Below are positions 36,430 to 45,651 of a stretch of DNA of 64,000 nt, in pieces. Made by a program: the position numbers and the translations under genes. How positions within the stretch are numbered: the first letter of the stretch is position 1; every line of letters begins with the position of its first letter. Under the pieces are notes generated by a model. It was not told where the DNA came from, did no database searches, and saw nothing but the letters and a program-made list of their open reading frames with translations. This DNA comes from a bacterium EF100-94H03 bin56 (GTDB lineage Bacteria > Pseudomonadota > Alphaproteobacteria > SP197). The stretch is from positions 1 through 64,000 of the forward strand of contig MPMV01000004.1 in NCBI GenBank assembly GCA_002238685.1, in the 5' to 3' direction.

Positions 36430-37189
36430 ACCCGGAGGAGCGCCCGTCGTGCTCGACGTCGTCGGCCTGACCAGGAGTTTCGGCGCCGTCAGGGCCAACG
36501 ACGACGTCTCTCTCGATCTCGTGAGCGGAGAGATCCACGCGCTGATCGGCCCCAACGGAGCCGGCAAGTCCACCTTCATCAGTCAGGTGGCCGGCGACCT
36601 CGCCCCGGACAGCGGGTCCATCCACTTCAGGGGCCGTGACATCGGCCAGATGAGAGCCGCGGAAAGAGCACGCCTCGGGATGGCCCGCACCTTTCAGATC
36701 TCGTCCCTCATCGGAGGATTCACGGTTCTGGAGAACGTCATGCTCGCCCACCTGGGACGCCTGGGAGAGAGCATGCGGTTCTTCGCTCCCGTCGCCCGGG
36801 ACAGGAAACTGCGGAAACTGGCACGAGAGTGCCTCGAGCAGGTCGGCCTCGACTCCCGGCATCGCAAGCGGGTTTCGGAAATCAGCCATGGTGAACGACG
36901 GCTTCTCGAGATCGCCATCGCCCTTGCCCTGGAGCCCGCCGCCTTCCTTCTCGATGAGCCCATGGCCGGCCTGGACCAGGAAGGATCGCACATGCTGATC
37001 GGCCTTCTCGATTCCCTGCGGCAGACCGCGCCCGTACTCCTCGTCGAACATGACATGGATGCCGTCTTTGCCCTCGCCGACAGAATCTCGGTTCTCGTTG
37101 ACGGCCGCCTCATTGCCACCGGAAAACCCGATGCAATCCGGTCCGACGACACGGTGCGTGCCGCCTACCTGGGAGTTGAACAACCGTGA
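36419..37189 (+). CDS. livG: Liv-type ABC transporter ATPase (LivG family)
   Basis: A 256-residue ATP-binding subunit: Walker A GPNGAGKST, signature ISHGERRLLEIAIAL (SHGE, as in many LivG proteins), Walker B AFLLDEPMAGLD, and H-loop LLVEHDMD. The start at 36419 overlaps the 3' end of livM; the longer upstream frame is out of family. Confidence 0.94.
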   Translation: MTVEPGGAPVVLDVVGLTRSFGAVRANDDVSLDLVSGEIHALIGPNGAGKSTFISQVAGDLAPDSGSIHFRGRDIGQMRAAERARLGMARTFQISSLIGGFTVLENVMLAHLGRLGESMRFFAPVARDRKLRKLARECLEQVGLDSRHRKRVSEISHGERRLLEIAIALALEPAAFLLDEPMAGLDQEGSHMLIGLLDSLRQTAPVLLVEHDMDAVFALADRISVLVDGRLIATGKPDAIRSDDTVRAAYLGVEQP

Positions 37190-37875
37190 CGCGGCTCCTT
37201 GCCATCGAGAGTCTGGAAGCCTGGTACGGACCGGCCCAGGCGCTCTTCGGTGTCGATCTTGACGTCGCCCCCGGAGAGGTGGTGGCCCTCATGGGACGCA
37301 ATGGCATGGGCAAGACGACGACCATCAGGGCCCTGTGCGGTCTCATGAGACCATGCCGGGGTGCTGTCCGCCTTGAGGACCAGGATGTTCTCGGTGCCCA
37401 GCCCCACCACATTGCCCGCTCCGGCGTCGGGCTGGTTCCCGAGGGACGCCGGTGTTTTGCGAATCTGACGGTCTACGAGAACCTCGTGGTGGCAGCCCGG
37501 CGGGGTGCGTGGGACATCCCGCGCATCCTGGAACTGTTCCCGACCCTGGAGCCGCATCTTTCCCGGGAGGCGTCAACACTCTCCGGCGGCGAACAGCAGA
37601 TGCTGGCGATCGGCCGGGCTCTCATGACCAATCCGAAACTCCTCGTCATGGATGAAGCGACCGAAGGCCTGGCCCCCACCGTGCGCCGTGACATCTGGCG
37701 GGCCATCGCCATCCTCAAGGCCACGGGCCAGTCGATCCTTCTCGTCGACAAGGTTCTCGGTGACCTCCTCGCCAATGCGACCCGTTGCGTCATTCTCGAA
37801 AAGGGCCGCACCGCCTGGCGCGGCAGTCCGGCTGAACTCGACGAGGCCACACTCCACCGATACCTCGGAGTCTGA
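37186..37875 (+). CDS. livF: Liv-type ABC transporter ATPase (LivF family)
   Basis: A 229-residue second ATPase: Walker A GRNGMGKTT, signature STLSGGEQQMLAIGRAL, Walker B LLVMDEATEGLAP. The switch region normally reading VEQN appears as LLVDKVLGDLL, an unusual variant. GTG start overlapping the previous gene by 4 bases. Confidence 0.92.
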   Translation: MTRLLAIESLEAWYGPAQALFGVDLDVAPGEVVALMGRNGMGKTTTIRALCGLMRPCRGAVRLEDQDVLGAQPHHIARSGVGLVPEGRRCFANLTVYENLVVAARRGAWDIPRILELFPTLEPHLSREASTLSGGEQQMLAIGRALMTNPKLLVMDEATEGLAPTVRRDIWRAIAILKATGQSILLVDKVLGDLLANATRCVILEKGRTAWRGSPAELDEATLHRYLGV

Positions 37876-37953
37876 CGCGCCCCATTCCGGATTGGACGGC
37901 CCGTATCAACCCCTTCGTGCACCGGTACGCCGAGGCTCCGGTTCGTTTGGCGC

Positions 37954-38925
37954 TCATCGCTCCTTGACATAAGGCACCCCCAGGGCCTTGGGCGGGATCG
38001 CGCGGCCGATGAAACCGGCAAGTAGCACCACGGTCAGAACGTAGGGCAGCGCCTGCACGAACTGCACCGGAACCTCGCCGACACCGGGAAGGTCGACCCC
38101 TTGCAGCCGGATTGCCGTGGCGTCGAGAAAACCGAAGAGCAGACAGGCGAGCATGGCCGGATACGGACGCCACTTGCCGAAGATCAGGGCGGCGAGCGCA
38201 ATGTAGCCCTTGCCCGCCGTCATGTCGTTGATGAAGCTCGCGCTCTGGGCGAGCGACAGGTAGGTTCCGGCCATACCGCATGCGACTCCGGTGCACAGCA
38301 ATGCCCGATAGCGCAGTGCGATGATCGAGATTCCCGCCGTTTCCACCGACTGCGGATTCTCGCCCGCGGCCCGCAGGCGCAGCCCGAAGCGGGTCCGGTA
38401 AAGCACCCAGGCCACGGTCGGCACCGCCAGGAAAGCGAGATAGACCATCAGGTTGTGGCCGCTCAGGAGCTCGCTGTAGAGCGTGCCCACTCCCGGCACG
38501 TCCCGCAACGGCGCCGCGCCTGGCCATTCGAGTGGCAGGAAGCGCGCTTCGCCCGGCAGTTGGGGGGTGCGCCCACCCTGGGCGAACCAGGCGATGCCGA
38601 GCACCGCGGTCACGCCGGAGACGAGGATGTTGAGCGCCAGACCGGACACCACCTGGTTGCCACGGTGGGTGATGCAGGCGTAGCCATGGACCAGGGCGAG
38701 TAGCACGGAGGCGCCGATGCCCGCCGCCAGCCCCGCCCACGGCGACCCCGTGAACGTCGCCGCGGTGGCGGCGGCGAAGGCCGCTCCCAGCATCTTTCCC
38801 TCAAGTCCGATGTCGATGATGCCCGAACGCTCGGAGAACAGACCCGCCAGGGCAGCCAGAATGAGCGGCGCGGAAAGGCGCAGCGTCGAATCGAGCACCA
38901 GCGCCAGCAGGGTGAGGAGTTCCAC
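37954..38925 (-). CDS. BMP/Nup-type nucleoside ABC permease 2 (NupQ-like)
   Basis: About 323 residues, very hydrophobic. It starts with LLTLLALVLDSTLRLSAPLI and contains LAALAGLFSERSGIIDIGLE, the signature of the second permease of basic-membrane-protein-type nucleoside transporters. The GTG at 38925 (or 38931) overlaps the upstream permease stop. It is the last gene of bmpA-ATPase-permease-permease. Confidence 0.9.
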   Translation of the reverse strand: MELLTLLALVLDSTLRLSAPLILAALAGLFSERSGIIDIGLEGKMLGAAFAAATAATFTGSPWAGLAAGIGASVLLALVHGYACITHRGNQVVSGLALNILVSGVTAVLGIAWFAQGGRTPQLPGEARFLPLEWPGAAPLRDVPGVGTLYSELLSGHNLMVYLAFLAVPTVAWVLYRTRFGLRLRAAGENPQSVETAGISIIALRYRALLCTGVACGMAGTYLSLAQSASFINDMTAGKGYIALAALIFGKWRPYPAMLACLLFGFLDATAIRLQGVDLPGVGEVPVQFVQALPYVLTVVLLAGFIGRAIPPKALGVPYVKER

Positions 38926-38926
38926 G

Positions 38927-40039
38927 TCAGCCACCGCTGCTGCGCAGCAGCACCGCACGCACGGCGGGGACAAACATGAACTCCAGCGCCCCGGCGAACA
39001 GGATCACAAGCCCCTGAATCACCACCACCATGTCGCGGGTGATCCCGGGGATTTCGAACGAGAGCTCCGCCCCGCCCTGGTACAGCGCACCAAACAGGAG
39101 CGAAGCAAGCACGATGCCCACCGGATGACCTCGGCCCATCAGTGCCACCGCGATGCCGGCAAAGCCGTATCCGGCGGTGAACTCCAGCACCAGTCGATGC
39201 TGCACCCCCATCAGCTCGTTCAGGCTCATGCAGCCAGCCAGAGCACCGGAGACCACCATCGCGACGATGATCTGACGGGGCGGCGAGATGCCGCCGTAGA
39301 GGGCTGCCGGCGGACTGGCGCCCGCGGTCCTCAGGCGATAGCCGGCCCGGGTGTGCCACATGAACACCCACACAACCGCACAGCACAACAGCGCCCAGAG
39401 GAACGACAGGTTCAGCGGAGAGGCCGCAATGTCGATGCCCATCGCACCCAGCGCCTCGTGCATCAGCGGGAGTCTCGCGTGCAGGGCGAAGTCCCTGCTT
39501 TCCGGCTCCATGGAGCCGGGCCGGGACATGACGTTGACCAGCAGGTAGGCCATCACCGCAGCAGCGATGAAATTGAACATGATGGTGGTGATGACGATGT
39601 GGCTGCCCCGGTACGCCTGCAGCCACGCCGGCACGAAGGCCCAGGCCGCGCCGAACAGCGCAGCCCCCACGACTGCAGCGGGCACGATCAGGGCGAAGGG
39701 CAGAAAATCCAGGTACAGGCACACCAGCGCCATGCCGAGTCCGCCGATGTAGGCCTGGCCCTCACCTCCGATGTTGAACAGGCCGCAGTGAAAGGCCACG
39801 GCCACCGCCAGCCCGGTGAAGATGAAGTTGGTGGCGTAGAACAGGGTGTAGCCGATTGCCTCCTGGAAGCCGAAGGCTCCCCACACGAGCATTCGTACCG
39901 CCTCCCACGGGTTCTCGCCGATCAGCAACACGATCAGGCCGGAAATCGCGAAGGCGGCCAGCAGGTTGAGCGCCGGCAGCAACCCCAGGACGGCCCAGCG
40001 GGGCAGCCCGGCCGCCGGTCCCGTGGCCACGATGCTCAC
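38927..40039 (-). CDS. BMP/Nup-type nucleoside ABC permease 1 (NupP-like)
   Basis: A 370-residue permease. Contains FYATNFIFTGLAVAVAFHCG followed by LFNIGGEGQ, the family signature, and ELMGVQHRLVLEFTAGYGFA later on. Eight or more membrane helices. Overlaps the ATPase stop by 4 bases. Confidence 0.9.
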   Translation of the reverse strand: MSIVATGPAAGLPRWAVLGLLPALNLLAAFAISGLIVLLIGENPWEAVRMLVWGAFGFQEAIGYTLFYATNFIFTGLAVAVAFHCGLFNIGGEGQAYIGGLGMALVCLYLDFLPFALIVPAAVVGAALFGAAWAFVPAWLQAYRGSHIVITTIMFNFIAAAVMAYLLVNVMSRPGSMEPESRDFALHARLPLMHEALGAMGIDIAASPLNLSFLWALLCCAVVWVFMWHTRAGYRLRTAGASPPAALYGGISPPRQIIVAMVVSGALAGCMSLNELMGVQHRLVLEFTAGYGFAGIAVALMGRGHPVGIVLASLLFGALYQGGAELSFEIPGITRDMVVVIQGLVILFAGALEFMFVPAVRAVLLRSSGG

Positions 40040-41601
40040 GGAGCGCTGCGCTCCCGACCCGCAGCGCCGGCCATGAGCAGTCCCAGCTCTCGCTCCGTAG
40101 CCCGGCCGGCCGGAAACTCGCCGGCAATGGTGCCGCCGAACATGACCAGAATACGGTCCGAGAGCCCCATGATCTCGTCAAGTTCGGCGGAGATCAGCAG
40201 AACCGCCCTGCCCGCATCGCGCATGGCCACCAGCCGACGATGGATGAACTCGATGGCGCCAATGTCGACACCACGAGTTGGCTGCCCTACCAGCAACACC
40301 AGCGGATCACGCTCGATTTCCCGAGCCAGCACCAGTTTCTGCTGGTTGCCACCGGAAAACGCCGCGGTGATCCGGCGAGGATCGGCGGGGCGGACGTCGA
40401 AGGCGTCCATCTTGCCCGCGGTGTCGCGCGAGACCGCGGCCCAGTCGAACAGCGCGGCCCGGCGATAGCGTGGATCGTCGTGATGGCCGAGGATGGCGGA
40501 TTCCCGGGCTTGGAACGGCATGACCAGGCCCATGCGCCGACGATCCTCGGGAACGTGGGCGAGCCCGAGGCGGCGCCGGAGACGGCCGCCGGCTCCCACC
40601 GGCTTGCCGGCAACCAGAATTCGTCCCCCGACGACCGGCCGGAGCCCGGCCAGCGCCTCCATCAGCTCGCTCTGACCGTTGCCCGCCACGCCGGCAATGC
40701 CGACGATCTCCCCCGCCCGCACCGAAAAGGAGACGTTGCGTACACTTGACAGGCCTCGGTCGTCGCGGACCCGCAGATTCTCGACCGACAGCAGATCGCG
40801 TCCCGGCTTTACCGCCTCTTTCTCGACCTGCGACAGCACACGGCGCCCGACCATCAGCTCGGCGATCTCGGCGACGGTGGTGGTGGCGGTGTCGCGATGG
40901 GCCACCATCCGGCCTTGGCGCATGACCGAAATCCTGTCGGTCACCGCCATGATCTCGCGCAGCTTGTGGGTGATCAGGACTATCGTCTTTCCCTGCCCCT
41001 TGAGCCGGCGCAGGATACGGAACAGGTGGTCCGCCTCCTGCGGAGCGAGCGTGCCAGTCGGTTCGTCCAGGACGAGTATCTCGGCGCCCCGATAGAGGGC
41101 CTTCAGTATCTCCACCCGTTGCTGCAGGCCTACCGGCAGATCACCGACCAGGGCGTCCGGAGGCACCTCCAGCGCATACTCGCTCGCCAGTTCCGCCAGT
41201 TCCCCGCGAGCCCGGTGTGTACCCGGCGCAAGCAGCCGACCGCCCTCGGCCCCCAGGATGACGTTCTCGACCACCGTGAAGGTGTCCACCAGCATGAAGT
41301 GCTGGTGGACCATGCCGATGCCGGCAGCGATTGCGTCTTCGCTGCCCCGAATGGCCACCGGCCTTCCGGCGATGCGAATCTCGCCCCTGTCAGCCCTGTG
41401 GAAGCCGTACAGGATGCTCATCAGTGTGGACTTGCCGGCGCCGTTCTCGCCGACGATTCCGTGAATGGTGCCGGGAGCAACCGACAGGCTCACGTCCCGG
41501 TTGGCGTGAACGGCACCGAACCACTTGTTGATGCGGAGCAACTCGACAGCCGGCGCGCCGGCTGTCGGCGTCGTGTTCCGCCGTTTCTCCGAGGAGGACA
41601 C
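40036..41601 (-). CDS. BMP/Nup-type nucleoside ABC ATPase (double cassette)
   Basis: A 521-residue fused ATPase. Cassette 1: Walker A GENGAGKST, signature DLPVGLQQRVEILKAL, Walker B EILVLDEPTGTL. Cassette 2 has a degenerate Walker A (GVAGNGQSE), signature FSGGNQQKLVLAREI and a Walker B with LLVGQPTRGVD where the Glu is Gln, as is normal in sugar/nucleoside transporters of this class. GTG start 5 bases after the bmpA stop. Confidence 0.95.
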   Translation of the reverse strand: MSSSEKRRNTTPTAGAPAVELLRINKWFGAVHANRDVSLSVAPGTIHGIVGENGAGKSTLMSILYGFHRADRGEIRIAGRPVAIRGSEDAIAAGIGMVHQHFMLVDTFTVVENVILGAEGGRLLAPGTHRARGELAELASEYALEVPPDALVGDLPVGLQQRVEILKALYRGAEILVLDEPTGTLAPQEADHLFRILRRLKGQGKTIVLITHKLREIMAVTDRISVMRQGRMVAHRDTATTTVAEIAELMVGRRVLSQVEKEAVKPGRDLLSVENLRVRDDRGLSSVRNVSFSVRAGEIVGIAGVAGNGQSELMEALAGLRPVVGGRILVAGKPVGAGGRLRRRLGLAHVPEDRRRMGLVMPFQARESAILGHHDDPRYRRAALFDWAAVSRDTAGKMDAFDVRPADPRRITAAFSGGNQQKLVLAREIERDPLVLLVGQPTRGVDIGAIEFIHRRLVAMRDAGRAVLLISAELDEIMGLSDRILVMFGGTIAGEFPAGRATERELGLLMAGAAGRERSAP

Positions 41602-41606
41602 CGCGT

Positions 41607-42602
41607 CTATCTTGCGGGGCAGTCGCCCTCGGTCACGTAGTCGTGGACCTTGATCTCACCGGAGACGATCTGCCTTGCGGCCTCATCGGCGGCGGCCTTC
41701 ATGGCCGGAGTCACCAGAGCCTCGTTGTGCGCGTCGAGTGACCATCCGACACCGTTCTCCTTCAGTCCCAGGATGCGCACGCCGGAACGCCATTCATCCC
41801 GTCGCGCGGAGTCGAAGACATCGTAGGCCGCCACGTCCACGCGCTTCAGCATGGAGGTGAGTATGTGCCCGGGGTGAAGGTGGTTCTGGTTGGAATCCAC
41901 GCCGATGGCGAGCCGGCCTGCGTCCGCCGCCGCCTGGAGCACCCCGAGCCCCGTACTGCCGGCGGCGTGGTAGACGACGCTGGCGCCGCGGTCGAACTGG
42001 GACTTGGCGAGCTCGCCACCCTTTACCGGGTCATTCCAGGCCGCGCCGGTCGTGCCGGTCATGTTCTGGAAAACCCGGATACCGGGCCTGGCGTGACGAG
42101 CGCCCAGCACGTAGCCGCAGGCGAACCGGCGAATCAGCGGCACGTCCATTCCGCCGACAAAGCCGATGCTGTCACCATCCGCCGCCATCGCGGCCAGGAC
42201 GCCGACGACGAACGAGCCCTCGTGCTCCTTGAACACGATGGACTGCACGTTGGGCTGATCGACCACTGCATCGATGATCGCAAATCGGGTGTCGGGGAAG
42301 CCGGGCGCCACCTTGTCCAGGGCCGACGCGTACTGAAAGCCCACGGCAAGGATGGGATCCAAGCCGCGGCGGGCGAAACTGCGCAGCGCCTGCACCCGCT
42401 GGGAATCGGTCTGCACCTCGAACTCGCGGAAGTCGATTCCGGTGTCGGCCGTGAACTTCGCAGCGCCGTCGTAGACCCCCTCGTTGAAGGACTTGTCGAA
42501 CTTGCCGCCGAGGTCGTAGACAACAGCGGGCGCAATTTCGCCCGCTGTGGCGAAACTCGAGGCGAACAGGGCCGCGAACACGGCGAGGCACAGGCGTTTC
42601 AT
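41607..42602 (-). CDS. BMP-family periplasmic nucleoside-binding protein
   Basis: A 331-residue receptor. Signal peptide MKRLCLAVFAALFASSFATA precedes the mature sequence, which opens with APAVVYDLGGKFDKSFNEGV, the typical BMP/Med opening. No lipobox Cys, so it is soluble. GGGAG precedes ATG 42602. It heads a complete four-gene importer that fits purine-nucleoside uptake; the window also encodes an adenine deaminase. Confidence 0.9.
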   Translation of the reverse strand: MKRLCLAVFAALFASSFATAGEIAPAVVYDLGGKFDKSFNEGVYDGAAKFTADTGIDFREFEVQTDSQRVQALRSFARRGLDPILAVGFQYASALDKVAPGFPDTRFAIIDAVVDQPNVQSIVFKEHEGSFVVGVLAAMAADGDSIGFVGGMDVPLIRRFACGYVLGARHARPGIRVFQNMTGTTGAAWNDPVKGGELAKSQFDRGASVVYHAAGSTGLGVLQAAADAGRLAIGVDSNQNHLHPGHILTSMLKRVDVAAYDVFDSARRDEWRSGVRILGLKENGVGWSLDAHNEALVTPAMKAAADEAARQIVSGEIKVHDYVTEGDCPAR

Positions 42603-43023
42603 GCGCGTGGCTCCCTTGTTTGGATTCGAACGCATACGTTCGGGGAATCATACCCGGAAGTACCGCAAGTGCATTGAAAAACGCAGGGCCGCCAAACGGT
42701 TTCCAGGCAAGTACACGACGGCAGCGGCGGAACCCTCCAACACCTGGTCCCGCTCCGGCCATCGACTTCTGCCGCGTGCCGCGCCGTGGAGTACCGGTGC
42801 TGCCGATGATAGGGAAGAAGGCTACGATGCGGTTGCCGAACACGACCGGCACGAAGAAGTTCCGTGACAGCTCGGAGGGGAGGCAGCTGTTCGCCAGCGC
42901 GCACATGTCGCCGATGTCGATCGAGACCATCGTGTCCGGCGACAGGCCGCCCTGACTCGTGCTCCATGTGAGCCCGATGCGGTTGCACTTGTCGTGGCAC
43001 GTCTCAGTCCCGAGAATGGACCG
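42603..43023. other. Promoter region and unresolved 330-bp stretch
   Basis: Upstream of the BMP receptor. Both strands between about 42780 and 42970 read like protein: plus gives TMRLPNTTGTKKF and ends SIETIVSGDRPP; minus gives ELSRNFFVPVVFGNRIVAFF. I recognise neither, and no ribosome-binding site decides between them. Possibly a gene remnant. Confidence 0.3.
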
Positions 43024-43470
43024 ATGTCGGATGCGAGCCGATCGGACCACGGTGCCACCTCCTCCGGGGGCGATCCCCTCGCCCGGCTTCGCGCCCAGAT
43101 TCTGATGCGCTGGAGCGCGTTTCCGGAGGCACAAAGCGGCGAACTCGATACGCTGCTCACTGATGCGCTGGAACGTGCGGCGACGGCCGAACCGGAAGTG
43201 CTGACGGTGATGGACCCGACGAGCCGCCCCCAGCGGCTGAGGCTCGCCACCGTGGTGGAGGCTGCGGACCTCGACAGCTTCTACCACAACGAATGGGCCG
43301 AGCTCGCGATCTCCCACGACGGCAGGCTCTTCCTCGTCTACCGCAGGCGCGACGGCGGCGACTACGCGGTCACGTGGTCGCAGGCGACCACGGTTCCCGT
43401 TCCGATCATGCGGGGGCTGCCCGACGTGCTCGCCACCGCAATGCTCGAGAGCGATGGCACGGGGAACTGA
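43024..43470 (+). CDS. Hypothetical protein upstream of nfeD
   Basis: A 148-residue soluble protein, no signal peptide. The middle (LTVMDPTSRPQRLRLATVVE) and the end (LFLVYRRRDGGDYAVTWSQA) look globular. No family recognised. It overlaps the next gene's possible starts by up to 17 bases, so it is probably the first gene of the nfeD-floA operon. Confidence 0.55.
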   Translation: MSDASRSDHGATSSGGDPLARLRAQILMRWSAFPEAQSGELDTLLTDALERAATAEPEVLTVMDPTSRPQRLRLATVVEAADLDSFYHNEWAELAISHDGRLFLVYRRRDGGDYAVTWSQATTVPVPIMRGLPDVLATAMLESDGTGN

Positions 43471-43474
43471 CGGG

Positions 43475-45097
43475 ATGCGCCCCTTTCTCCTGCGGTATCT
43501 TGCGGACCGCTTCGCATCGTCGATGGCAGAGACCACCGGAGCGACGACACGAGCGCTCTGCGAAGCGCGCGCCGGGCTCGCCGCGCGGATCGCGGGTTGC
43601 CTCCTCCTGATTGCGGCGTGCGCCGCGTACGCGGAGGATCCGATTTCCACCACCACGGATCACGGCGTCGTCGGCTACATGGAGATCGACGACGCCATCG
43701 ACCGATTCTCCGACCGTTACCTCGCCCGCGCCATCGAGCAAGCCAAGGCCGAGGACATCGACACCCTGCTCGTGCGCATCGACACCGACGGCGGAACGGT
43801 CCACCACGCACGCTCCATGTTCAAGCGCATCCTCGACCTGGAGGCGGAGGGAATCCGGACCGTCGCCTTCATCGATTTTCGCGCGATCTCCGCCGGTGCG
43901 CTGATCGCCTACGCCCACGAGGATGTGTACCTCAGCGAGACCGCATCAATCGGCGACATCGGTGTCGTGTTCCAGTCCCCGGAGGGGGAGATCAAGTACG
44001 CCCCGGAGAAGTTCGAGACCGTTGTGAGGACCCTGCTGACCCAGGCAGCGGAGCAGCGCGGCTGGAACCGCGGAATGCTGCTCAAGATGACCGCGCACAA
44101 GCAGTCGCTCTACCGGATTACCCCACCGGGTGGATCGGTGGAGTACGTCATCGAGGACGATCTCCCGGAGTTCCTCGCCGCTCACCCCGACGTCGACCGC
44201 GACGATCCGACGCAGTTCATCGTCTACCGAGGCCCGGATCGCCTGCTCACGCTGACTGGCCGCGAGGCGGTGCAGTTCGGCATGGCGAGCGGCAACGTCG
44301 CCGATCTCGACGCGATGCACGAACGGCTCGGCGTCAACGGGGACGATGTCGTGGATCTCTCGCCGCGGGGAACCGAACGCCTGGCCTGGGCGCTGTCGCG
44401 GTTCGCGCCAATCCTGGCGGGGCTCGCGGTGCTCTTCCTGCTGTTGGAGCTGCAGACCCCCGGGGTCGGCCTTTGGTTGGCACTCGCCGCCCTGCTCGGG
44501 GCGGGGTTCCTTCTCGCCCAGTACTCCCTCGACCTCATCGAGCACATCGAACTGCTGCTGATCGTGATCGGAATCGGACTCATCGCCGCCGAAATGTACA
44601 CGATGGCAGGAGGCGGGCTGCTCGCGGCGTTCGGTGGAGCGGCAGGGCTCACCGGTCTCGTGCTCGCGTTCCTGCCGAACGAGCTGACGTTCGACTTCGA
44701 CGACCCGATCTTCGTCGATGCACTCATCGACGCCGCGTTCGGCGGTGCGACTGCGGTGGGCATCGTGGTGGTCGGCACCGTGGTCGCCATTCGATTCATT
44801 CCGCGCATCACCGCGCTGCACCGGCAACTCGCGGCAAGGGAAGAGGTGACCGCGACCAGCGCGGGCGAGATCGAGGCCCGCACCGGCGAGCTGCTGGGCA
44901 AGCGCGGCGAGGCGGCCGAGGCACTTCACCCGGGCGGAATGGTACGGCTCGGCGCGGAGTCGATTCGTGCGCGGGCCGAGCACGGCGCCTACGTCCCGGC
45001 AGGGGCGGCGGTGGAGGTGGTGTCGGTCGAGTTCGGCGAGGTGGTCGTGCGATCGGTTGCCGGGGCCGGCGGCAGCGGGGAGATCGACAGTGGATAG
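43475..45097 (+). CDS. NfeD1b-type membrane serine protease
   Basis: About 540 residues: a signal/anchor segment (IAGCLLLIAACAAYA), a ClpP-like protease domain with DTLLVRIDTDGGTVHHARSM and the probable nucleophile in RAISAGALIAYA, then four membrane helices (residues about 310-420) and a C-terminal NfeD OB-fold domain (GEIEARTGELLGKRGEAAEA). NfeD1b proteins are encoded next to flotillin-like scaffold proteins and are thought to process membrane proteins. ATG 43475 or 43454. Confidence 0.85.
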   Translation: MRPFLLRYLADRFASSMAETTGATTRALCEARAGLAARIAGCLLLIAACAAYAEDPISTTTDHGVVGYMEIDDAIDRFSDRYLARAIEQAKAEDIDTLLVRIDTDGGTVHHARSMFKRILDLEAEGIRTVAFIDFRAISAGALIAYAHEDVYLSETASIGDIGVVFQSPEGEIKYAPEKFETVVRTLLTQAAEQRGWNRGMLLKMTAHKQSLYRITPPGGSVEYVIEDDLPEFLAAHPDVDRDDPTQFIVYRGPDRLLTLTGREAVQFGMASGNVADLDAMHERLGVNGDDVVDLSPRGTERLAWALSRFAPILAGLAVLFLLLELQTPGVGLWLALAALLGAGFLLAQYSLDLIEHIELLLIVIGIGLIAAEMYTMAGGGLLAAFGGAAGLTGLVLAFLPNELTFDFDDPIFVDALIDAAFGGATAVGIVVVGTVVAIRFIPRITALHRQLAAREEVTATSAGEIEARTGELLGKRGEAAEALHPGGMVRLGAESIRARAEHGAYVPAGAAVEVVSVEFGEVVVRSVAGAGGSGEIDSG

Positions 45098-45632
45098 CGC
45101 CGCCCTTTCGGCAATGGTCGAAGTCGACTGGCAGGTCCTCGCGCTCTCGCTCGGGCTGCTCGTCCTCGCCATCGCATTGCTGGTCCTCGAGATCTTCGTG
45201 GTGTCGTTCGGGGTACTGCTCGTCGCCTCGATCGCATCGGCCGTTGCCGCGATCCACTATGCGTTCGCCGCCGCCAACGTGGTCGGCTGGGCCATGACGG
45301 TGGCCGTCCCCGTCCTTGCGGTGGTGCTCGGGCGCTGGGGCCTCGCGCGCATCCGTACATCGCGCCGGCTGGTGCCGAAGAGCGAGATCACGGCCGAAGC
45401 GGGCTATCATCACCACGCCGAGCAGGTCGGTGTGCACCCAGGCGCAGAAGGCGTTATGGTGACCAGGGCGCGGCCTTCGGGGCGGGCGCGTTTCGCCGGC
45501 GGGGAGTGCGACGTGCAGGTGCAGAGCGGCATCCTGGGGCGCGGCGAGAAGGTGGTGGTGCTGCACATCGACGGTCCCATCGTGTTCGTCGCACCGGCGG
45601 CGGACAGAGAATCACACGACGTCATGTCGTGA
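45090..45632 (+). CDS. NfeD-like small membrane protein
   Basis: About 180 residues. Two to three hydrophobic helices ([20 protein letters not shown] and more), then a C-terminal OB-fold-like segment ([20 protein letters not shown]). The ATG at 45114 is an alternative to the GTG at 45090, which overlaps the end of the previous gene by 8 bases. Forms the middle member of NfeD1b-NfeD-FloA. Confidence 0.75.
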   Translation: MDSAALSAMVEVDWQVLALSLGLLVLAIALLVLEIFVVSFGVLLVASIASAVAAIHYAFAAANVVGWAMTVAVPVLAVVLGRWGLARIRTSRRLVPKSEITAEAGYHHHAEQVGVHPGAEGVMVTRARPSGRARFAGGECDVQVQSGILGRGEKVVVLHIDGPIVFVAPAADRESHDVMS

Positions 45633-45651
45633 CCTGAGGAGGCAAGACACA

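Noticed and set aside
38717-40468. 583-codon plus-strand frame
   Set aside because: It lies antisense to two clear nucleoside permease genes and has the composition of a reverse reading of hydrophobic codons.
42172-43656. 494-codon minus-strand frame
   Set aside because: It covers parts of three other genes and shows no domain; only its middle part (42700-42970) is kept as an open question.
43597-45297. 566-codon plus-strand frame in another phase
   Set aside because: Arg/Pro-rich shadow of the NfeD1b and NfeD genes.
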